From NCBI GenBank assembly GCA_002308135.1, contig DBVK01000096.1, positions 5,253 to 10,563 on the forward strand: 5,311 nucleotides of DNA, written 5' to 3'. Of the stretch, positions 1-4,899 are shown piece by piece (position 1 is the first letter of the stretch; the number at the start of each line of letters is the position of its first letter). This DNA is from Bacteroidales bacterium UBA1266 (GTDB lineage: Bacteria > Bacteroidota > Bacteroidia > Bacteroidales > WCHB1-69). The translations under genes were made by a program, and so were the position numbers. The notes beneath the pieces are model-generated. The model saw only the letters and a list, made by a program, of their open reading frames with translations. It searched no databases and was not told the DNA's origin.

Positions 1-76
1 TCACTTTTTTCGGGGCCGCCTGCAGGGTGATCCCTGCAAAAAACAGGCCTGCAAAAATCCAAACTAATCTTTTCAT
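1..76 (-). CDS. Exported protein, N-terminal fragment (runs off left edge)
   Basis: Only the first 25 codons are present; the gene continues beyond base 1. The ATG at 76-74 opens a frame that reads as a classic type I signal peptide: MKRL, a hydrophobic core (VWIFAGLFFAGITL), then an AxA-like cleavage site around LQA-AP. There is no lipobox cysteine, so a periplasmic, outer-membrane or secreted protein is more likely than a lipoprotein. It lies 17 bases after the stop of the TlpA-like gene on the same strand and is probably the next gene of the same operon. The mature protein is not visible, so function cannot be assigned. A second thioredoxin-like or envelope protein would fit the context, but that is a guess. 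A perfect 7-base inverted repeat lies inside the signal-peptide codons. Confidence 0.72.
   Translation of the reverse strand, partial: MKRLVWIFAGLFFAGITLQAAPKKV
21..38. repeat. Short inverted repeat inside signal-peptide codons
   Basis: TGCAGGG (21-27) and CCCTGCA (32-38) are perfect reverse complements around a 4-base loop. In the minus-strand mRNA they would form a compact hairpin about 40 bases after the start codon of the exported-protein gene. No T-run follows in the direction of transcription, so it is not an intrinsic terminator. It may be chance in a GC-rich stretch, or it may slow ribosomes during signal-peptide synthesis. The repeat is seen directly; any role is inference. Confidence 0.35.
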
Positions 77-93
77 GATCCGTGCTTTGATGT

Positions 94-1179
94 TTATTTG
101 AGTATGGCTTTGACTGCCGCTTCCACTTCCGACACGCTCACCCCTCTGGCGACGATGCGTCCGTCCTTGCCTATCAGGACAAGGGTGGGAATCCAATGGA
201 CGTTATAGGCCGTGCGCACCGGGCATTCCCAGCGCTGCAGCGAACTCAGCTGCGTCCAGCACAATCCGTCGGCACGCATGCCGCCCAGCCAGCGTTCCCT
301 GTCATTATCCAAAGAAATGCCGATGATTTCCAAACCTTTGTCGTGGTACATCCGATACAATTGCACCATAGCAGGGCTTTCCCTGCGGCAGTCCGGGCAC
401 CAAGACGCCCAGAAATCCAGCAGCACCACTTTCCCCTGGTAATCGGAAAGGCGCACTTCCTTCCCACTGGTGTCGGGCAGGGTGAAATCCGGGGCGGGAT
501 TGCCCGGGCTCAAACGCAGGGAGGTTTGCAGCTGCCCGTATTTGCGGTTCAGAAATTCGTCTTTGGGATATTTTTTGCGCAAAGGCGTAAGCACTTTGGC
601 ATACAAATCCATATAGAAATCGGCATCCAGGTATTCCAGCAGCGCGGCCGTGGCGTAATTGCCTATATTCGTCTCACAGAGTTCCACAATATAGGCTTTG
701 CGGTCGTTTTCCAACTGCTGCATTTCCGTCTGGAAATTCGGGTTCTCCTTCAGGTTATGCTTCTCCACTATGCTATCCTTCACCACATCCAAATCTATCA
801 GCCGCTGCTGATAGTTCAGCAGCAAGGTGTTCTCATCGGAATTGGCCGTTTTCAGCAGCATGCCTGTACGCGCGTCAATGGTCAGGAAAACCGTGCTTCC
901 CGGTTTCAGGACACACAATACGCTTTTGGCGTTTTCAAATTGCAGGGTGAAATAGCCTATGGCCTTCGGGCGGTAATTGAAAACGAAATTTCCCAGCGAA
1001 TCCAACGCAGAGACTTCAAGGGGGGCTTTCTGGTTTTTGTCAATGGCGGAATCCAGCGCCACACTGCGGGTGTTCCTGCCGTTCTCCAAGACGCCCACCA
1101 GGGAGGGTTTCGCCATCACGGCCTGCGCGACGAACAGAAATAGCGCGCCAGCCAGCATTTGCATGAGATGTTTTTTCAT
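94..1179 (-). CDS. TlpA-like periplasmic thiol-disulfide oxidoreductase with DUF4369-like N-terminal domain
   Basis: This 361-residue protein begins with a type I signal peptide (MKKHLMQ, hydrophobic core to about residue 21, cleavage near VMA-KPS), so it should act in the periplasm. Residues about 26-110 resemble the beta-rich DUF4369 domain often placed before thioredoxin domains in Bacteroidota. Residues about 120-215 form a charged, helical linker. Residues about 225-361 are an AhpC/TSA-TlpA thioredoxin fold: NPAPDFTLPDTSGK entry, WASWCPDC active site (C261, C264), and the cis-proline region WIPTLVLIGKDG (P331). The family reduces or shuffles disulfides of exported proteins, for example in cytochrome c maturation or oxidative stress; the partner here is unknown. 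The active site reads CPDC rather than the common CGPC, and C307 and C319 add two further cysteines in the same domain. It starts 20 bases after the RluD-like gene and has no Shine-Dalgarno sequence, as is usual for the phylum. Confidence 0.9.
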   Translation of the reverse strand: MKKHLMQMLAGALFLFVAQAVMAKPSLVGVLENGRNTRSVALDSAIDKNQKAPLEVSALDSLGNFVFNYRPKAIGYFTLQFENAKSVLCVLKPGSTVFLTIDARTGMLLKTANSDENTLLLNYQQRLIDLDVVKDSIVEKHNLKENPNFQTEMQQLENDRKAYIVELCETNIGNYATAALLEYLDADFYMDLYAKVLTPLRKKYPKDEFLNRKYGQLQTSLRLSPGNPAPDFTLPDTSGKEVRLSDYQGKVVLLDFWASWCPDCRRESPAMVQLYRMYHDKGLEIIGISLDNDRERWLGGMRADGLCWTQLSSLQRWECPVRTAYNVHWIPTLVLIGKDGRIVARGVSVSEVEAAVKAILK

Positions 1180-1199
1180 AGATCAGCTATTATTTCTTA

Positions 1200-2381
1200 C
1201 TATTTGTACTTGTTTGACATAAGTTCGGCCCGCTCGTCCAATTCAGCGCGGGAAAGGGTGACCACATCCTCCTCGTACACCTTGTGATAAGCGTAGTTGC
1301 GCCATTTGGCAAGGGTGGAGGCCATATCGTCCGGCAGCTCGGAATCGAAAAAGAGGTATTCCCCGCTCACCGGATGCGTGAATCCTAAGCATTTCGCATG
1401 CAGCGCCTGGCGGGGAAGCATATCGAAGCAATTGTGCACGAACTGCTTGTATTTTGAAAAAATCGTGCCCTTCAGCACGCGGTTGCCTCCATACATGGCA
1501 TCGTTGAACAGCGGATGCCCTATGGAACGCATGTGGGCGCGGATCTGATGGGTGCGCCCCGTTTCCAGCCGGCATTCCACCAATGTGACATACCCGAAAC
1601 GCTCCACCACCTTCCAATGGGTGACGGCACGTTTGCCCATACGCTCATCCCTGCAGACATCCATCACGCGGCGGTCTGCAGCGGAACGGGCCAAGGGTGC
1701 GTCGATGGTGCCCCCCTCCTCGTCAAAATCGCCCCAAACCAAAGCGTAATACCGGCGGTCAATATTGTGTACAAAAAAGTCATGCGCCAGCCGTGCCTGC
1801 GCCGTCTCGTTCTTAGCCACCAGCAGAATGCCGGAAGTGTCCTTGTCAATACGGTGCACCAGGTACGGCAGATGCTCCGGCCGCACATCGCCCGGCCTGC
1901 CGCCCAAATCATAGCAAAGCGCGTTCACCAGGGTGCCTGTGTAATTCCCATAGGCGGGATGCACCACCATGCCGGCCTTTTTGTTCACCACCATAATGTC
2001 CGCATCCTCATAAACCTTCTGAATGGGGATAGGCTCCGGCAGAATGTCCGAATCCCTGGGCGGTTCGGCCATGACCACGGAAACCTCGTCCGCAGGGCGC
2101 ACCTGGTAATTCGGTTTGACCGGCTTGCCGTTCACCAGGATATTGTCGGCACGCAAGGCCTGTTGGACTTTATTGCGCGACACATTGCGGATGCGGTTGC
2201 TCAGGAAGCGGTCGATGCGCAAAGGCTCCTGCCCGGCATCCACCACAATGTGGAAATGCTCGTATAGTGCATCCCCCTCTTCCGCAGGCTGGTTCCCGCA
2301 ACCCTCTTCCGCAACCTGGGCGGCAAGCCCCTCCTCCGTCTCCGCAAGGGGGGTCGTCTGCTGTATCCGGTCTTCCTCCAT
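1200..2381 (-). CDS. rluD: RluD-like 23S rRNA pseudouridine synthase (RluA family, with S4 domain)
   Basis: This 393-residue cytoplasmic enzyme is predicted to isomerise uridine to pseudouridine in 23S rRNA. Domains in order: an acidic, low-complexity N-terminal segment (about 1-42); an S4 RNA-binding domain (about 52-104, LRIDRFLSNRI, SRNKVQQAL, ILVNGKPV); and the RluA catalytic domain (about 120-362). The signature HRIDKDTSG spans 176-184, with D179 as the expected catalytic aspartate. RLETGRTHQIRAHM (271-284), GHPLFNDAMYGG (288-299) and ALHAK (326-330) complete the family pattern. It is longer than a typical RluD of roughly 320-360 residues because of the acidic N-terminus and a charged tail after WRNYA. 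The ATG at 2381 is the first one, 9 bases after the exonuclease stop, which supports this start and translation from a shared mRNA. The family call is firm. The exact target positions (E. coli RluD modifies helix 69) are inferred by similarity. Confidence 0.93.
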   Translation of the reverse strand: MEEDRIQQTTPLAETEEGLAAQVAEEGCGNQPAEEGDALYEHFHIVVDAGQEPLRIDRFLSNRIRNVSRNKVQQALRADNILVNGKPVKPNYQVRPADEVSVVMAEPPRDSDILPEPIPIQKVYEDADIMVVNKKAGMVVHPAYGNYTGTLVNALCYDLGGRPGDVRPEHLPYLVHRIDKDTSGILLVAKNETAQARLAHDFFVHNIDRRYYALVWGDFDEEGGTIDAPLARSAADRRVMDVCRDERMGKRAVTHWKVVERFGYVTLVECRLETGRTHQIRAHMRSIGHPLFNDAMYGGNRVLKGTIFSKYKQFVHNCFDMLPRQALHAKCLGFTHPVSGEYLFFDSELPDDMASTLAKWRNYAYHKVYEEDVVTLSRAELDERAELMSNKYK

Positions 2382-2390
2382 GCCTGTATG

Positions 2391-3215
2391 CTATATGATT
2401 TTCCCGAAATCCTTCAAGTATTCCGCCTCGTAAATACGGGTAATGATTTTCTTGGTGTAGAGCGGGAAATCCGCCTTCATCATCCAGTCGTAATAGTTGC
2501 GCTCCTTGCGGAACACGCTGCGCACGGTTTCCCCCTTGTGTTTTCCGAAAGCGAATACTTCCTCGTCCTGGTCGTTCCACACAATGTGTCCGGCCAGATC
2601 CACGTTGCGTCCGCCGGTGGAGAAAACGGCCAGCTTGTCCACATCGTTGACAACCGGATAGCTTTCCACTTCATCCTTGTCCACATAGGGCGTATCGCGG
2701 TAACGGTCCAGCTGCGCCTCCAGCACACGCAGGGTGGCCACAGTGTCGGCTTCGGCGCTGTGGGCGTTCTCCAAGCGTTCCCCGCAATAGAAAAAATAGG
2801 CCGCCGAAAGGGTCCGCGGCTCCATCTTGTGGAAAATGTTCTGCACATCGACAATCTTCACGCCGCGCAGCGAAAAATCGAAATCCGCCCGCATAAACTC
2901 CTCCACCAGCAACGGCACGTCAAATTTCAGCAGGTTATAGCCCGCCAAATCGCAATCGCGCATAAAAGCCGCTATTTCAGGAGCCAGTGTCTTGAAATCC
3001 GGTTCGTTCTGCACATCCTTGTCGTAAATGCCGTGGATGCGGGAGGCCTCTATGGGGATGTGCCGTCCGGGGTTGACCCTGTATGTACGCACGATTTCCG
3101 ACTGATCTGTCATGATTTTCACCATACTGATCTCCACAATCTTGTCCGTTCCGACATTGACTCCAGTCGTTTCCAAATCAAAAAACACCAAAGGGCGTCT
3201 CAGTTGCAGTTTCAT
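2391..3215 (-). CDS. DEDDh 3'-5' exonuclease (DnaQ/epsilon-like) with small C-terminal domain
   Basis: This 274-residue cytoplasmic nuclease has a complete DEDDh active site. Exo I is FFDLETTG with D13 and E15; Exo II is GYNLLKFDVPLL with D99; Exo III is AHSAEADT with H152 and D157. The family removes nucleotides from 3' ends of DNA or RNA using two metal ions. The proofreading epsilon subunit of DNA polymerase III belongs here, and so do RNase T, oligoribonuclease and repair nucleases, so the substrate is not settled. After the nuclease domain (about 8-172) comes a linker and then a segment (about 219-257) reading FAFGKHKGETV and YYDWMMKADFP. This resembles the small DUF3820-type module found behind exonuclease domains in Bacteroidota. 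It starts 10 bases after the lipid-kinase stop and ends 9 bases before the RluD-like gene. An ATG at 3220 is out of frame; the one at 3215 gives the conserved N-terminus. Confidence 0.9.
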   Translation of the reverse strand: MKLQLRRPLVFFDLETTGVNVGTDKIVEISMVKIMTDQSEIVRTYRVNPGRHIPIEASRIHGIYDKDVQNEPDFKTLAPEIAAFMRDCDLAGYNLLKFDVPLLVEEFMRADFDFSLRGVKIVDVQNIFHKMEPRTLSAAYFFYCGERLENAHSAEADTVATLRVLEAQLDRYRDTPYVDKDEVESYPVVNDVDKLAVFSTGGRNVDLAGHIVWNDQDEEVFAFGKHKGETVRSVFRKERNYYDWMMKADFPLYTKKIITRIYEAEYLKDFGKII

Positions 3216-3225
3216 GGCATAGGTT

Positions 3226-4119
3226 TTAAATGGTTCGTTTCAAGGCGATGCGCAAAGACATCGGGCGGATGCTCACATCCGCCTCCGGCTGCATACCCAT
3301 GAAATCACCGTCCAAATGGGTATACAGGGCGCCGCCATCTTCCGATTTTAGTTTAAAGTTTTTTATTTTATATATTTTCACGTACTTATCAATGCGGTTC
3401 AGGTTACCGGAAAACAGGAAAAGCAGCAGGAAAGGCACCGCAAGCAAAGGCGGTTTCTGCACGACCGTCACATTCACCAAACCGTCCTGGACAGAAGCCT
3501 CCGGTGAAATCTTCACATCGAAACCCCACTGGGAGGAATTGGCGAAAGAAATCAGCAGCGCTTTGACCACATGCTTTTGCCCATCCCCTTCCATCACATA
3601 GGTTCTGGGCTTGTAATGAAAGTAGTTCCTGATGACCAGATCCAGGTAGGGGAAGAAGCCGCGCCGCCAGACATGGCTGTAGCGTTCCGCCACCAAAGCG
3701 TCAAAACCCACACCGGCAATGCTGGCATACACCTGACCGTTCAACGCAACCGTGTCAATGCATTCGGTATAGCCTTCGTTGAGCAGGCGCACCGCATCCT
3801 TAATGCGTACCGGTATATGCAGGTGACGCGCCAATCCGTTGCCCGAACCGGTGGCCAGAATCCCCAGAGCAGTCTGCGTGCCGACCAAAGCCCGGACCAC
3901 CTCGTTCAGCGTGCCGTCCCCTCCGACAGAGACCACCATGTCCACTCGATCCTCCACAGCCTTGTGCGCCAGTTCCGTAGCATGCCCCTTGTATTGGGTG
4001 TAGCAGATGTCGTAATCGTAGGTTTCCTTGTCCAGAAAAGCCTCCACGCGGGAAGGGACCTTCCTGTACCGGCCCGTTCCCGATTTCGGATTGATGATGA
4101 ACAAGATTTTCTTTTTCAT
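3226..4119 (-). CDS. Diacylglycerol/sphingoid-type lipid kinase (YegS/BmrU/LCB5 family)
   Basis: The protein is 297 residues from the ATG at 4119, close to the family's usual 290-310. It should transfer phosphate from a nucleotide to a lipid hydroxyl at the inner face of the cytoplasmic membrane. The N-terminal catalytic fold carries NPKSGTG (10-16), SVGGDGTLNEV (64-74) and TGSGNGLARHL (90-100). The second domain has GVGFDAL (136-142), SFANSSQWGF (191-200), QDGLVNV (211-217) and HLDGDF (268-273). A hydrophobic stretch (about 225-238) probably forms part of the beta-rich lipid domain. The frame extends to an ATG at 4149, but the conserved sequence begins at MKKKILFIINP. The upstream ATG also lies within a likely promoter element, so 4119 is preferred. 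It is first of the five minus-strand genes. Substrate (diacylglycerol, sphingoid base, undecaprenol or other) cannot be read from sequence. Confidence 0.9.
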   Translation of the reverse strand: MKKKILFIINPKSGTGRYRKVPSRVEAFLDKETYDYDICYTQYKGHATELAHKAVEDRVDMVVSVGGDGTLNEVVRALVGTQTALGILATGSGNGLARHLHIPVRIKDAVRLLNEGYTECIDTVALNGQVYASIAGVGFDALVAERYSHVWRRGFFPYLDLVIRNYFHYKPRTYVMEGDGQKHVVKALLISFANSSQWGFDVKISPEASVQDGLVNVTVVQKPPLLAVPFLLLFLFSGNLNRIDKYVKIYKIKNFKLKSEDGGALYTHLDGDFMGMQPEADVSIRPMSLRIALKRTI

Positions 4120-4221
4120 ATACCTACTGCAATGACCAGTAAATTGCAAAATTAATCAAAAAGCAAATATCAAACGGCAGTGAGCCGGAAAATATATCGG
4201 CATTTTTTCCGTTGGATAAGC
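4120..4221. other. Divergent intergenic spacer
   Basis: This AT-rich spacer of about 100 bases separates the divergently transcribed lipid-kinase operon and the plus-strand pseudouridine synthase. It contains the candidate minus-strand promoter. It also has a perfect 7-base inverted repeat, CGGAAAA (4186-4192) and TTTTCCG (4205-4211), with a 12-base loop. I see no convincing TAnnTTTG element on the plus strand. If the plus-strand gene used a GTG at 4180, the right part of this spacer would be coding. Confidence 0.5.
4147..4174 (-). promoter_or_regulatory. Possible Bacteroidota-type promoter for the five-gene operon
   Basis: On the minus strand, TAATTTTG (4154 to 4147) matches the Bacteroidota -7 consensus TAnnTTTG exactly. 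A TTTG (4174 to 4171) lies upstream with a 16-base spacer, shorter than the roughly 19-21 bases usually quoted, so the -33 half is weak. Transcription would begin near 4140 and give a leader of about 20 bases before the lipid-kinase ATG at 4119. The match and its place in the only sizeable spacer before the operon support it. No start-site evidence is available. Confidence 0.4.
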
Positions 4222-4899
4222 ATGAGAAAAACAGCTGCGCACACCGGACACCGAAAACCTTCGGAAATGGAAATCCTGTATGAGGACACCGCCCTGGTGG
4301 TGGTCAACAAGCCTTGCGGACTGCTCACCCAGAGTCCGGATCCGGGCAAGGAAAGCGTACAAACCGTATTGAACGCCTATTTCGAGCAGAGCAGGCAGCG
4401 GGCGCGCGCCCATACCGTGCACCGGCTGGACAGGGACACTTCCGGACTGCTGCTTTTCGCCAAAAGCAAGAAAATCGCGCTGCTGTTTGAAGACCATTGG
4501 AAGGAGCGGGTGTACGACAGACGCTACATCGCCCTCGTGCACGGCCGGATGACGGAAAAGGAAGGGGTCATCTCTTCCTGGCTGAAAGACAACAAAGCGC
4601 ATGTGAGCTACTCCTCCCCCTATGATAACGGGGGCAAATTCGCCCTGACACGCTTCCGCACCATACAAACGGGCGAAGCATACTCCCTTGTGGAACTGCG
4701 TCTGGACACGGGCCGCAAAAACCAAATCCGGGTTCACTTGCAGGATATTGGCTTCCCCGTGGCCGGAGACCGCAAATACGGGGACGGCAGCGACCCTGAA
4801 GGCAGGCTCTGCCTGCACGCCTTCCGGCTGTGCTTTTACCACCCCCTGAACGGAAAGGACCTGCGTTTCGAAACCGGCAACCCCTTCCGGCTGCCCTGA
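4222..4899 (+). CDS. RluA-family pseudouridine synthase lacking an S4 domain
   Basis: The protein is 225 residues from the ATG at 4222 and should be a cytoplasmic RNA uridine isomerase. The catalytic domain begins at about residue 16 (MEILYEDTALVVVNKPCGLL). It carries VHRLDRDTSGLLLFAKS with expected catalytic D70, then DRRYIALVHG, LDTGRKNQIRVHL (161-173), GFPVAGDRKYG (about 177-187) and LCLHAF (about 196-201). GRKNQIR rather than GRTHQIR, and the SSWLKDNKAHVSYSS segment, match a Bacteroidota/Firmicutes subgroup whose members, as I recall them, usually have an N-terminal S4 domain; none is present here. Three starts are possible: GTG 4180 (239 residues), ATG 4222, and ATG 4267 (210 residues). 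I chose 4222 because codon composition looks coding from there, but 4267 is also credible because family similarity starts at that methionine. The RNA target (23S rRNA or tRNA) is unknown. The stop at 4897-4899 abuts the stop of the convergent ROK gene. Confidence 0.88.
   Translation: MRKTAAHTGHRKPSEMEILYEDTALVVVNKPCGLLTQSPDPGKESVQTVLNAYFEQSRQRARAHTVHRLDRDTSGLLLFAKSKKIALLFEDHWKERVYDRRYIALVHGRMTEKEGVISSWLKDNKAHVSYSSPYDNGGKFALTRFRTIQTGEAYSLVELRLDTGRKNQIRVHLQDIGFPVAGDRKYGDGSDPEGRLCLHAFRLCFYHPLNGKDLRFETGNPFRLP

Noticed and set aside
196..1143. A 315-codon open frame on the plus strand, opposite the TlpA-like gene
   Set aside because: It is antisense to a gene with clear signal peptide and active-site motifs. 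Its translation is rich in His, Gln and Arg with no recognisable domain, as expected from the complement of a biased coding strand.
1515..2267. A 250-codon plus-strand open frame opposite the RluD-like gene
   Set aside because: It is the complement of a strongly supported RluD coding region and shows no domain pattern of its own.
2388..3302. A 304-codon plus-strand open frame opposite the exonuclease
   Set aside because: The minus strand encodes all DEDDh motifs. The plus translation has no motifs and runs across the junction into the lipid-kinase gene.
4120..4149. Ten-residue N-terminal extension of the lipid kinase from an ATG at 4149
   Set aside because: The residues do not resemble the family, the conserved fold begins at MKKKILF, and the ATG overlaps the likely promoter element.
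3571..4155. A 194-codon plus-strand open frame opposite the lipid kinase
   Set aside because: The lipid-kinase motifs on the minus strand are unambiguous; this frame is composition-driven.
4156..4842. A 228-codon minus-strand open frame opposite the plus-strand pseudouridine synthase
   Set aside because: The plus strand carries the complete RluA signature set, and the minus translation has no recognisable motif.
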